Origin: Vibrio ichthyoenteri ATCC 700023
Lineage (GTDB): Bacteria > Pseudomonadota > Gammaproteobacteria > Enterobacterales > Vibrionaceae
Reading direction: 5' to 3'
Length of the DNA stretch: 48,646 nt
Assembly (NCBI RefSeq): GCF_000222605.1
Contig: NZ_AFWF01000193.1
Coordinates: 1-48,646 of the forward strand
Below, one piece after another: positions 19,426-27,977 of this stretch. Positions within the stretch are counted from its first letter, which is position 1. Each line of letters starts with the position of its first letter. Both the position numbers and the translations under genes were made by a program. The notes under the pieces are model-generated. The model saw nothing but the letters and a program-made list of their open reading frames with translations. It did not search any database and was not told where the DNA came from.

Positions 19426-19749
19426 ATGATCAGTGGAGACACTATTCTATTTGCGCTTATGCTTGTCACATTAGTTAATATGGCAAGGTATCTCACTGCG
19501 CTGCGTTCGTTAATTTATATTATGCGTGAAGCGCACCCCTTGCTGTATCAACAAGTCGACGGCGGTGGTTTCTTTACCACCCATGGCAATATGACCAAAC
19601 AAGTGAAACTGTTTAGTTATCTGAAAACTAAAGAGTATCACCATCACCACGATACGGTGTTTACGTCTAAATGTGATCGAGTCAGGCAGCTGTTTATCTT
19701 ATGCTCAGCACTGCTATTGGTGACATTATTCGCGTCGTTTATTCTATAA
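19426..19749 (+). CDS. uspB: Universal stress protein UspB
   Basis: Small inner-membrane protein of 107 residues with a hydrophobic segment at each end, linked in E. coli to stationary-phase ethanol tolerance and RpoS control. The family core is clear: [38 protein letters not shown] and [14 protein letters not shown]. The ATG at 19426 (MISGDTILF) has a strong AGGGAGGAG site; the longer frame from 19393 adds eleven non-family residues. A terminator follows at 19828. Confidence 0.94.
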   Translation: MISGDTILFALMLVTLVNMARYLTALRSLIYIMREAHPLLYQQVDGGGFFTTHGNMTKQVKLFSYLKTKEYHHHHDTVFTSKCDRVRQLFILCSALLLVTLFASFIL

Positions 19750-19827
19750 GCAACCAGCGCGAACCACTCAATGTCGCGTTGAATTGGCAAGCAGTCAAAG
19801 AATCGCTAGAATAGCGCCTCGATTTGC

Positions 19828-19857
19828 AAGGATGTGCACTCAGCACATCCTTTTTTT
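19828..19857 (+). terminator. Terminator of uspB
   Basis: A 10-bp stem (19828-19837 with 19843-19852), 5-nt loop, and seven T. Confidence 0.88.
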
Positions 19858-19889
19858 ATTGCCTAAGTAAGCTGTTTGAGTGAGCCATC

Positions 19890-21077
19890 ATGAGTGAAAA
19901 ATTTGACGTCGTCATTATCGGTGCCGGTGCTGCGGGATTAATCTGTGCAGCGGAAGCGGGTAAGCGAGGTCGCAAAGTATTGGTATTAGACCATGCCAAA
20001 AAACCAGGACGTAAAATCCTTATCTCTGGTGGTGGCCGTTGTAATTTTACTAACTATGATGTGAGCGCGAATAACTACTTATGCCGCAATCCACACTTTG
20101 TGAAATCTGCTTTGTCTCAATATACCAATTGGGATTTTATCTCGATGGTGAGCAAATACGGCATCGAATTTGAAGAGCGCGATCATGGCCAATTGTTCTG
20201 TGTTGATTCTGCCAAGCAGATCGTCAACATGTTGCTGGAAGAGTGCCAACAAGCGAAAGTTCAGTTCCGTTACCAACAAGATGTGCATCAAATTGAGAAA
20301 GTGGACTCTGGTTTTAGTTTGATGGCCAATACCACAGCAATTGAGTGCCAGTCATTGGTGATTGCGACCGGTGGTCTATCAATGCCAAAACTGGGTGCAA
20401 CGCCATATGGTTACAAAGTGGCAGAGCAGTTTGGTTTGCCGATTATCCCAACCTCGGCTGGTTTGGTGCCTTTTACTTTGCATAAGCAAGAGAAGGAAGA
20501 TTTCGAAGCCTTGTCTGGCATTGCAATCCCAGCGGAAATTACGGCCCAAGATGGCACCGTATTTAAAGAAGCTCTGCTGTTTACTCACCGAGGTCTATCT
20601 GGCCCTGCGGTATTGCAGATTTCGTCATTCTGGAAAGCGGGTCAGAAAGTAACAATCAACCTTGTTCCAGAAGCGGATGTTGATGAGTTGTTGACGGTCG
20701 CACGTGAACAGCACCCGAATCAAAGTTTGAAGAACACGTTGGCGCGAGTGCTACCGAAGCGCTTAGTGGAAGTGATGGTTGAGCGTAAAGAGCTGGTGGA
20801 TAAGCCGCTGAAACAGTTTAATGACAAAGAACTTAAGCAGATCACTGAATATCTTGAAAACTGGCAAATTGCACCAAATGGCACAGAAGGTTATCGCACC
20901 GCAGAAGTTACGCTTGGTGGTGTTGATACTGACCACCTTTCATCAAAGACCATGCAGTGTAAACAAGTTGAAGGTTTATTCTTTATTGGTGAAGTGATGG
21001 ACGTAACTGGCTGGTTAGGCGGTTACAACTTCCAGTGGTGTTGGAGCTCGGGCTTTGTTGCTGGTCAATATGCGTAA
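19890..21077 (+). CDS. yhiN: YhiN-family FAD-dependent oxidoreductase (HI0933-like)
   Basis: Flavoprotein of 395 residues with an N-terminal Rossmann FAD-binding loop (VVIIGAGAAGLICAAEAGKRG), the ISGGGRCNFTN signature, a middle domain, VIATGGLSMPKLGATPYGY, and the C-terminal second FAD-contact block FIGEVMDVTGWLGGYNFQWCWSSG represented by GEVMDVTGWLGGYN. The family is widely conserved but its reaction is unknown. In E. coli, yhiN is near uspAB, as here. The ATG at 19890 has only a weak GAG ribosome site. A terminator follows. Confidence 0.92.
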   Translation: MSEKFDVVIIGAGAAGLICAAEAGKRGRKVLVLDHAKKPGRKILISGGGRCNFTNYDVSANNYLCRNPHFVKSALSQYTNWDFISMVSKYGIEFEERDHGQLFCVDSAKQIVNMLLEECQQAKVQFRYQQDVHQIEKVDSGFSLMANTTAIECQSLVIATGGLSMPKLGATPYGYKVAEQFGLPIIPTSAGLVPFTLHKQEKEDFEALSGIAIPAEITAQDGTVFKEALLFTHRGLSGPAVLQISSFWKAGQKVTINLVPEADVDELLTVAREQHPNQSLKNTLARVLPKRLVEVMVERKELVDKPLKQFNDKELKQITEYLENWQIAPNGTEGYRTAEVTLGGVDTDHLSSKTMQCKQVEGLFFIGEVMDVTGWLGGYNFQWCWSSGFVAGQYA

Positions 21078-21093
21078 GTAGAAACATCAAACT

Positions 21094-21123
21094 AAGCTCT
21101 CCCATATGGGGGAGCTTTTTTTT
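21094..21123 (+). terminator. Terminator of yhiN
   Basis: Arms 21094-21103 and 21108-21117 pair across an ATAT loop (one G-U), followed by eight T. Confidence 0.88.
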
Positions 21124-21180
21124 GCGCAGCCTTGGTATTTTGGTCTGTTCTACTTGTTGTATATTGCTCGCTTAGGCATA

Positions 21181-21196
21181 ATGTTACTAGTAACAT
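21181..21196. promoter_or_regulatory. GntR operator upstream of gntR
   Basis: ATGTTACTAGTAACAT is a perfect 16-bp palindrome fitting the E. coli GntR operator pattern ATGTTACC-GGTAACAT apart from the central bases. It lies 20 bp before gntR, so gntR is probably autoregulated. Confidence 0.85.
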
Positions 21197-21215
21197 CACT
21201 TAACAATAATTCCCT

Positions 21216-22223
21216 ATGAATCAAAATAATAAGAAAAATCGAGCGACATTACAGGACGTTGCAGACAAAGTTGGCGTTACCAAAATGACGGTGTCGCGCT
21301 ACATGCGTAGCCCAGAATCTGTGGCGGAAAAAACGCGGGTAAAAATCGCTGAGGCGATTGAACAAACGGGTTATATCGAAAATCGTGCACCAGCGATGTT
21401 GTCAAAATCATCCAGCAAAGCGATCGGTATTTTATTGCCATCACTTTCTAACCAAATCTTCGCGTCTTTTGTTCAAGGCATCGAAACCGTAACGAAAGCC
21501 AATGGTTATGAGACGCTCTTAGCTCACTTTAGTTATGATGAGATGGAAGAGGAGCATAAAATTGCTTCACTGCTTTCTTATCAAGTTGACGGTTTGATCT
21601 TAACCGAAAGTCACCATACTCCTCGAACACTACAAATGATCAAAAATGCTGGCATTCCTGTGGTGGAAACCATGGAATTGCCAGCGAATCCCATCGACAT
21701 GGCAGTGGGACTTGATCATGAAGATGCTTCCTATCATGTGGTGAAGCAGATGCTGGACTCAGGAAAAACCACTATTGCGTATTTTGGTGCCCGTTTGGAT
21801 ACCCGAACAAAATTGCGTATGCAAGGCTATGATCGAGCAATGCAGGAAGCCGGGCTTGAGCCGAAACATATTCTAACCGGTGAGCACTCAAGCTTCTCTT
21901 TGGCGGATGGCTTGTTGGAGCGAGCATTAGAGATGTACCCAAATCTAGACGGTGTCTTCTGTACTAACGATGATATTGCCATTGGTACCTTGCTCAGTGC
22001 ACAACGTCGCCAAATTCCGGTGCCACAACAGTTGGCCGTAGTGGGTTACAATGCGTTGGATATTGGTCAAACGATCAGCCCAACCTTGACCAGCGTGGAT
22101 ACTCCGCGTTTTGAAATTGGCGAAAAGAGTGCGCAATTACTGCTCGCACGTTTGAAAGGCGAAGTGGTAGAAGAGACCATCGTGGACATGGGTTATCAAA
22201 TTACTCAAGGTGAAAGCGTTTAA
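21216..22223 (+). CDS. gntR: LacI-family gluconate repressor GntR
   Basis: Repressor of gluconate genes, 335 residues. It shows the LacI-type helix-turn-helix LQDVADKVGVTKMTVSRYMR followed by the hinge, and a periplasmic-binding-protein-like effector domain closely matching E. coli GntR (RAPAMLS, GVLLPSL-type, DGLILTESHHTPRTL, LDGVFCTNDDIAIG, DIGQ). Gluconate is the likely inducer. Two matching palindromic operators are present, one before this gene and one between gntK and the permease gene. It converges on edd across a shared terminator. The ATG at 21216 has only a weak ribosome site. Confidence 0.95.
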   Translation: MNQNNKKNRATLQDVADKVGVTKMTVSRYMRSPESVAEKTRVKIAEAIEQTGYIENRAPAMLSKSSSKAIGILLPSLSNQIFASFVQGIETVTKANGYETLLAHFSYDEMEEEHKIASLLSYQVDGLILTESHHTPRTLQMIKNAGIPVVETMELPANPIDMAVGLDHEDASYHVVKQMLDSGKTTIAYFGARLDTRTKLRMQGYDRAMQEAGLEPKHILTGEHSSFSLADGLLERALEMYPNLDGVFCTNDDIAIGTLLSAQRRQIPVPQQLAVVGYNALDIGQTISPTLTSVDTPRFEIGEKSAQLLLARLKGEVVEETIVDMGYQITQGESV

Positions 22224-22256
22224 CGAGTGTTGTTCGCATGAATCAATAGGCATTAA

Positions 22257-22293
22257 AAAGGGCGAAGTGAGTAAACGCTTCGCCCTTTGTCTT
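22257..22293. terminator. Bidirectional terminator between gntR and edd
   Basis: Perfect 11-bp arms (22257-22267 and 22278-22288) around a 10-nt loop, with flanking A and T runs. Confidence 0.85.
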
Positions 22294-22321
22294 TTTCGTT
22301 TATCGACTCACTCGAGATCGG

Positions 22322-24118
22322 TTAAACGATGAAGCTTGCGCCTTCTTCTGCGCTGGTCACACTTTGACGCATTACGCTAAATAAGTTACGACCCCAAGTT
22401 TGCTGTACCGCTTCGGTATCTACTTGCAGCGGCTCGCGGCCCGTCATATCGGTCAGGTTATTTAGCTCGCCGGTTTGGCAATTTAGGCTAATGATATCGC
22501 CATCACGAACTAAACCAATCGCGCCACCACGCAGGGCTTCTGGCGAGAGGTGAATGGCTGATGGTATCTTACCTGATGCGCCAGATAGACGGCCATCGGT
22601 CACCAATGCCACTTTAAAGCCCGCTTTTTGGATGTTACCCAAGATCGGCATTAGCTTGTGCAGCTCAGGCATACCGTTTGCTGCAGGACCATTGTGAGTC
22701 ACAACAACGATACAATCTTTGTTTAGCTCACCACGCTTGTAGGCTGCTTCTACTTCATGCTGGCACTGGAATACGATTGCAGGTGCTTCAACGATACGTT
22801 GGTCTTCTTTTACCGCTGACACTTTAACAACCGAGTTGCCTAGGTTGCCTTTTAGTACGCGAGTACCACCGGTTTTTTGGAATGCTTCACCAGACGCAGC
22901 AATGACTTCAGCGTCTGAGCTTGCTGTACATGGCGTCCACTCAAGCTTACCTTCTTTCAGGCTTGGTAGGCTCATTTGGCCTTCAAAGTCGCCAAAGACC
23001 GGGGTCACATCACGGTGTAATAGGTCAGATTCGTCTAAGCGACGCATTAGCGCTGGTACGCCGCCAGCTTGTTGGAAAGCGTTCATATCAGCAGGACCGT
23101 TCGGGTAAACACGTGCCAACAGCGGCACGACTTCCGATAGGTCGCTAAGGTCTTGCCAAGTCAGCAGGATACCCGCCGCGCGAGCAAGCGCTAACATATG
23201 GATGGTGTGGTTGGTGCTTCCACCAGAAGCCAAGAGCGCGATAATGCCGTTCACTAAGCTCTTCTCTGTCATCACTTCAGACAGTGGACGGAAGTTTGAT
23301 GAACCTGCTGTCATCGAAGCAATCTTGATTGCTGCGTGATCGGTTAGTGCGTGGCGTAATTCTGAATGTGGGTGGATAAACGCTGAACCTGGCAGCATTA
23401 AGCCCATTGCTTCAAATACCAACTGGTTGGTGTTTGCGGTGCCGTAGAATGTACAAGTACCCGGTGAGTGGTAAGCGCGGCATTCCATATCCAGTAGCGC
23501 ATCTTTACCTACTTCGCCCGCTGCGTATTTTTGGCGAACGTCGACTTTCTCTTCGTTACTAATACCGGTCGCCATGAGGCCTGCAGGAACAAACGCAGTC
23601 GGAAGATGTGCATAAGCCAATGCGCCCATTAATTGTCCCGGTGCAATTTTGTCGCAGATACCCAATAGTAAGGTGGCATCAAACACATTATGGCTCAGTG
23701 ATAGCGCGGTTGATTGGGCAATCAGATCACGTGAGAACAGTGACATATCCATGCCAGCTTGTCCTTGCGTCACGCCATCACACATTGCAGGTACGCAACC
23801 GGCAACTTGTGAAGTGTGACCGTATTCTGCCAACACTTTCTTAATTTGTTCTGGGTAGTACTGGTAAGGCTGGTGTGCGCTCAACATGTCGTTGTAAGCG
23901 CTGATCATCGCGACGTTCGAATGAGTAAAGTCGAGGATGTTCTTTTTCTCAGCCGAGCAAGATGCTGCGACGGCATGCGCAAGGTTGCCGCAGGTCAGGC
24001 CTACACGGCCTTTACCCGCGTCAGCTTGTTGTTGAGTACGTGCAAGGAAAGCGGCGCGGGTCTCGCGGCTGCGTTCAACTAAGCGTGCGGTAACTTCGAG
24101 AATTACGGAATGAGTCAT
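22322..24118 (-). CDS. edd: 6-phosphogluconate dehydratase Edd
   Basis: First enzyme of the Entner-Doudoroff pathway (598 residues, usual 603), turning 6-phosphogluconate into KDPG. It belongs to the IlvD/Edd family of [4Fe-4S] dehydratases; ligand cysteines lie in [17 protein letters not shown] and [12 protein letters not shown], and [15 protein letters not shown] marks the C-terminal domain. Its start ATG overlaps the gntK stop by 4 bp, so gntK and edd are translationally coupled. The aldolase eda is encoded divergently, downstream of the permease. Confidence 0.97.
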   Translation of the reverse strand: MTHSVILEVTARLVERSRETRAAFLARTQQQADAGKGRVGLTCGNLAHAVAASCSAEKKNILDFTHSNVAMISAYNDMLSAHQPYQYYPEQIKKVLAEYGHTSQVAGCVPAMCDGVTQGQAGMDMSLFSRDLIAQSTALSLSHNVFDATLLLGICDKIAPGQLMGALAYAHLPTAFVPAGLMATGISNEEKVDVRQKYAAGEVGKDALLDMECRAYHSPGTCTFYGTANTNQLVFEAMGLMLPGSAFIHPHSELRHALTDHAAIKIASMTAGSSNFRPLSEVMTEKSLVNGIIALLASGGSTNHTIHMLALARAAGILLTWQDLSDLSEVVPLLARVYPNGPADMNAFQQAGGVPALMRRLDESDLLHRDVTPVFGDFEGQMSLPSLKEGKLEWTPCTASSDAEVIAASGEAFQKTGGTRVLKGNLGNSVVKVSAVKEDQRIVEAPAIVFQCQHEVEAAYKRGELNKDCIVVVTHNGPAANGMPELHKLMPILGNIQKAGFKVALVTDGRLSGASGKIPSAIHLSPEALRGGAIGLVRDGDIISLNCQTGELNNLTDMTGREPLQVDTEAVQQTWGRNLFSVMRQSVTSAEEGASFIV

Positions 24119-24636
24119 AGTACTGCCTCTTGTTGAGCAACCAGTTGTTGTGCTGCGTTATCGACGATCTCTGCGATAGAGCAATCAATGCTCACTACGA
24201 TGGTTTGCGGTTCGCTATCTGGACGCTCAAGGGTTTCAAACTGGCTGTTGACCATATTTTCCTTCATGAAGTGGCCTTGACGCTGACGCATACGTTCCAT
24301 GATGAGATCTTTGCTGCCATCGAGGAATAGGAAGGTTACGTTCTCGTTACCTTCGCGAATCTGGTCGCGGTATTTTTTCTTTAATGCTGAGCAAACGATA
24401 ATGCCGTGCTCATTTTTGCTTTCAAGGCTGTATGATGCATCGCGGATACGTTCTAGCCATGGCTTACGGTCGTCATCGTTCAGTGGTTGGCCTGAAGCCA
24501 TTTTTTGAATGTTTGCACGTGGATGAAGATCATCACCATCAATGAATTTACGACCTAGCTTCTGCGCTAGTTGTTCACCAATTGTGCTTTTACCACAGGC
24601 GCAAACGCCCATCACGATGACACTGCTGCCAGCCAT
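24115..24636 (-). CDS. gntK: Gluconokinase GntK
   Basis: Phosphorylates gluconate to 6-phosphogluconate using ATP. At 173 residues from the ATG at 24636 (MAGSSVIVMG, with AGAGGA upstream) it matches the usual GntK size; a longer frame to 24687 is not supported. The Walker A loop reads GVCACGKST where E. coli has GVSGSGKS, keeping the essential Gly and GKS but with two cysteines. Other markers are IDGDDLHP, NIQKMASGQPLNDDDRKPWL and CSALKKKYRDQIR. Divergent from the permease gene, with a GntR operator between. Confidence 0.95.
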   Translation of the reverse strand: MAGSSVIVMGVCACGKSTIGEQLAQKLGRKFIDGDDLHPRANIQKMASGQPLNDDDRKPWLERIRDASYSLESKNEHGIIVCSALKKKYRDQIREGNENVTFLFLDGSKDLIMERMRQRQGHFMKENMVNSQFETLERPDSEPQTIVVSIDCSIAEIVDNAAQQLVAQQEAVL

Positions 24637-24719
24637 AACTAATCCTCTATAACAAATTTTGCGCGTGATCCCAATTTTGGCATTCACTTTTAAATATGGG
24701 TTTATCTTATTCGTGTTAT

Positions 24720-24742
24720 CGGTAACATGTTACCGGTAACGT
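24720..24742. promoter_or_regulatory. GntR operator between gntK and the gluconate permease gene
   Basis: ATGTTACCGGTAACGT at 24727-24742 is a near-perfect copy of the E. coli GntR operator. An overlapping palindrome CGGTAACATGTTACCG at 24720-24735 shares half of it. Placed between divergent gntK-edd and gntP-eda, it can control both sides. Confidence 0.88.
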
Positions 24743-24790
24743 AAATAAATGTGAACCACAACACAAACTATAATTCTTAAAGGTGAACCT

Positions 24791-26167
24791 ATGGAGCTGC
24801 TAACCCAAGCCTCTGACCCAACCTACTTATTAACGATTGCAGTCCTAGCGATTGCGGCGTTACTAGTACTGATTATTAAATTTAAAGTGCATGCATTTGC
24901 TTCACTGACTATCGTGAGCCTACTGACTGCAATCGCAACTGGCGTTGCTTCTGAGCAAGTTGTCCCAACTATGATGAGCGGCTTCGGTGGCACATTGGCA
25001 TCGGTTGCGCTGCTGGTTGGCCTTGGTGCGATGATCGGTAAAATCCTAGAAGTGACTGGTGGCGCGAAAGTGCTCGCAGATACGTTGATTGGCCGTTTTG
25101 GTAAAGAGCGTGCACCATTTGCATTGGGTGTTGCATCACTTCTATTTGGTTTCCCTATTTTCTTTGATGCTGGCCTAGTGGTCATGATGCCAATTATCCT
25201 GAGCGTGGCAGCACGTTTTGGTGGCTCACCAATTAAATATGCACTGCCTTCAGCGGGTGCTTTTGCCGTAATGCATGGCTTTGTTCCGCCACACCCAGGT
25301 CCTGTTGCGGCCGCTGAATTCCTTGGTGCAAACATTGGTCTGCTACTGTTTGTTGGTATTCTAGTTGCGATCCCAACTTGGTATTTCGGTGCTTACTTGT
25401 TCGGTCTATACGCAGGTAAGAAATTCGATATCCCTCTATCAAAAGCATTTTTCAATAGCGATACGGTTATTGATGAAGCAAAACTGCCAAAATTTGGCAC
25501 AGTAATGACGATTCTGGTTCTGCCAGTATTGCTTATCTGTCTAGATACGGTATTAAACACGTTGGCGGTTGCTGGCCTAATTGATGGCAAAACCGCGCTG
25601 GTTGAATTCCTACGTATGTTAGGTAAGACGCCAGTTGCACTGCTGATCACATTGATTGCGTGTTTAGCTATTTTCGCCAAAGACTACGGCATGGCGAAAC
25701 TTGAAAAACTATGTGGTGATTCATTAGCACCTATCTGTGGTGTGATTCTAGTAACGGGTGCAGGCGGCATGTTCGGCGGCGTACTACGTGCGAGCGGTAT
25801 TGGTGATGCACTTGCGGGTGTTCTGACTGATACAGGTATGCCTGTGATTGTTGCAGCATTCGTTATCTCTACTTGTTTACGTGTTGCTCAAGGTTCTGCG
25901 ACCGTAGCACTAACAACCACAGCAGCTCTTATTGCGCCAGTAGTGGCAGCAACAACGGGTCTAAGTGAACTGGATCTATGTTTCATCGTGATTGCTATCG
26001 CGGGTGGTGCAACAGTACTGTCTCACTTCAATGACTCAGGCTTCTGGTTGGTTTCTCGTCTGCTTGATATGGATGAGAAGACGACGCTGAAGACTTGGAC
26101 TGTTATGGAAACTTTACTTGGTGGTATCGCGTTTATTATCGTGGCAACACTAAGCTTTATTCTTTAG
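24791..26167 (+). CDS. gntP: GntP-family gluconate:H+ symporter
   Basis: Inner-membrane permease of 458 residues with about 12-14 hydrophobic helices. Family features include VALLVGLGAMIGKILEVTGGA, RAPFALGVASLLFGFPIFFDAG, HGFVPPHPGPVAAA and the C-terminal VLSHFNDSGFWLV. Context (gntK, edd, eda, gntR, an upstream GntR operator) points to gluconate as substrate; which E. coli paralogue (GntT, GntU, GntP) it best matches I cannot say. ATG 24791 follows AAAGGTG. eda starts 9 bp downstream in the same operon. Confidence 0.93.
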   Translation: MELLTQASDPTYLLTIAVLAIAALLVLIIKFKVHAFASLTIVSLLTAIATGVASEQVVPTMMSGFGGTLASVALLVGLGAMIGKILEVTGGAKVLADTLIGRFGKERAPFALGVASLLFGFPIFFDAGLVVMMPIILSVAARFGGSPIKYALPSAGAFAVMHGFVPPHPGPVAAAEFLGANIGLLLFVGILVAIPTWYFGAYLFGLYAGKKFDIPLSKAFFNSDTVIDEAKLPKFGTVMTILVLPVLLICLDTVLNTLAVAGLIDGKTALVEFLRMLGKTPVALLITLIACLAIFAKDYGMAKLEKLCGDSLAPICGVILVTGAGGMFGGVLRASGIGDALAGVLTDTGMPVIVAAFVISTCLRVAQGSATVALTTTAALIAPVVAATTGLSELDLCFIVIAIAGGATVLSHFNDSGFWLVSRLLDMDEKTTLKTWTVMETLLGGIAFIIVATLSFIL

Positions 26168-26176
26168 AGGTTATTC

Positions 26177-26788
26177 ATGAAAACTCTTGAACAACGATTG
26201 AGCGAAATCAAAATCGTTCCTGTTATTGCCATCAATGATGTTGTACACGCACTACCACTTGCAAAAGTGTTGGTAGAAAACGGCCTACCATGTGCAGAAG
26301 TGACTTTCCGTACTGAAGCGGCTGCAGAGTCTATCCGTATTATGCGTGATGCTTACCCTGAGCTATTGATTGGTGCAGGTACTGTTCTAACCACAGAACA
26401 AGTTGATATCGCGATGGATGCGGGTGTGGACTTCATCGTAAGCCCAGGTTTCAACCCAACGACAGTGAAATACTGTCAGCAACGCAACATTCAAATCGTA
26501 CCAGGAGTGAATAACCCTAGTTTGGTTGAGCAAGCGATGGAAATGGGACTGCGTACCCTGAAGTTCTTCCCAGCAGAACCATCAGGCGGCGTTGGTATGC
26601 TGAAAGCGTTAACGGCGGTTTACCCAGTAAGCTTTATGCCAACGGGTGGCGTGAGCCCTTCGAACGTTGAAGAGTACCTAGCGATTAAAGCGGTTGTTGC
26701 TTGTGGTGGTACTTGGATGGTGCCAACAGACATGATGGACAAAGGAGATTGGGAAGGTATCGCAGCATTGGTTCGCGCGCTTAACTAA
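26177..26788 (+). CDS. eda: KDPG aldolase Eda
   Basis: Second Entner-Doudoroff enzyme (203 residues), splitting KDPG into pyruvate and glyceraldehyde 3-phosphate; it can also act on KHG. Active-site features: EVTFRTEAA with the catalytic Glu/Arg region, GAGTVL, FIVSPGF, the Schiff-base lysine in LKFFPAE (about residue 133), PTGGVSP and CGGTWMV. RBS AGAGG precedes the ATG. Co-transcribed with the permease gene and followed by a strong terminator. Confidence 0.97.
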   Translation: MKTLEQRLSEIKIVPVIAINDVVHALPLAKVLVENGLPCAEVTFRTEAAAESIRIMRDAYPELLIGAGTVLTTEQVDIAMDAGVDFIVSPGFNPTTVKYCQQRNIQIVPGVNNPSLVEQAMEMGLRTLKFFPAEPSGGVGMLKALTAVYPVSFMPTGGVSPSNVEEYLAIKAVVACGGTWMVPTDMMDKGDWEGIAALVRALN

Positions 26789-26830
26789 TCTATTGCAAGC
26801 TGTTCCGAATTTTGCAATTTCCTAAAAGAG

Positions 26831-26856
26831 AAAAGGGCGCTTAGGCGCCCTTTTTT
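26831..26856 (+). terminator. Terminator of the permease-eda operon
   Basis: AAAAGGGCGC and GCGCCCTTTT form a 10-bp stem with a TTAG loop and six or more T. Symmetric, so it may also stop the convergent EamA gene. Confidence 0.92.
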
Positions 26857-26890
26857 ATTGGTTCAATCTGCTCGCGACGTTCCCTTGGAT

Positions 26891-27796
26891 CTACTGAACG
26901 TCTGCCGCAATATCTTTCGCTTTGAATTTCAGCTGCTGAATCACCAAACCAGCAATAATCAGCACCAAGCCGATTAAGGTCGTTGGGTGAATGTTTTCGC
27001 CAATAATGGTGGCGAGTAAAATAAGAGAAATAAACGGCGAAGCAAAAATTAGGTTACTGATGCGCGCGGTGTTTTGTGTCAGTTTCAAGGCGCTGAGCCA
27101 CAAAACAAAGGTCACCCCCATTTCAAACAAGCCAACATAAGTCACCGCCAACCAACCAGACGGCGTGATTTGGCTCCAATCGGCGCCCTCCCAAATACTT
27201 AAGCCAATTGCAAATGGGATAGCGACTAAGAACCCAAGAAAGACGCCAACGACAGGGTCAGCTTTGTTTTTGGTATTCAGAATCCAATAGCCAGCCCACA
27301 ATAACGTCGAGGCGAGAGCCAATGCTACGCCGAGCGGACTTTCGAAATTTAGCCCTAAAATATCGCCTTTGGTGGCAATAACCACCACACCCAAATAACT
27401 CAGCACACAGGCAAACCAATCTTGTTTTCGGATTTTTTGACCAAGGAAAAACGCCGCCATTAACGTCAATGTGATGGCCCAACTGTAGTTGATCGCTTGG
27501 GCTTGAGAGGCGGGCAGTAAATCGTAGGCTTTAAATAAAATAATGTAATACGCCAATGGGTTGATCAGGCCAAGCAACAGGTAATAACCCGGATTGGAAA
27601 AAAAGGTGGTCGACAGTGAAGCAAGCTTGCCTTGTAGGCCGCAAATGACCAGCAACACCAAAGCCGAGACAATACTGGCGATGGTGAGCATTTGAATTGG
27701 GGTAAATTCTGCCAAAGTAAGTTTGAATGCGGTCGCAACCGTTGACCACAGTAAAACCGCAGATAAGCCGAATCCTAGAGCGCGGCGTTCGTTCAT
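26891..27796 (-). CDS. DMT/EamA-family transporter
   Basis: 301-residue inner-membrane protein with ten hydrophobic helices in two EamA repeats (ALGFGLSAVLLWSTVATAFK at the start; GLFEMGVTFVLWLSALKLT in the second repeat). Substrate unknown. I start at the ATG at 27796 (MNERRALG), with AAGGAA upstream; the frame extends 23 codons further without family similarity. Distinct from the other EamA protein at 17.3 kb. It is divergent from rmuC. Confidence 0.86.
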   Translation of the reverse strand: MNERRALGFGLSAVLLWSTVATAFKLTLAEFTPIQMLTIASIVSALVLLVICGLQGKLASLSTTFFSNPGYYLLLGLINPLAYYIILFKAYDLLPASQAQAINYSWAITLTLMAAFFLGQKIRKQDWFACVLSYLGVVVIATKGDILGLNFESPLGVALALASTLLWAGYWILNTKNKADPVVGVFLGFLVAIPFAIGLSIWEGADWSQITPSGWLAVTYVGLFEMGVTFVLWLSALKLTQNTARISNLIFASPFISLILLATIIGENIHPTTLIGLVLIIAGLVIQQLKFKAKDIAADVQ

Positions 27797-27977
27797 AATA
27801 TTCCTTTTATTTAGCCGAATTAGCCAAAACAGTCTGTAAAAACGTACCGTGAAAAGTAACTGCACAGTGTACGGGGTGCCTAGTGTATCTGCTGATTATC
27901 TAGCCGACAAACTGGACATTTATCCAGTGGTGAAATACCATTATTTTTAAGTAATAGAAAAGAGTTAACGCCTTATT

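Noticed and set aside
24823-25335. 170-codon open frame on the minus strand
   Set aside because: Antisense shadow of the gluconate permease gene.
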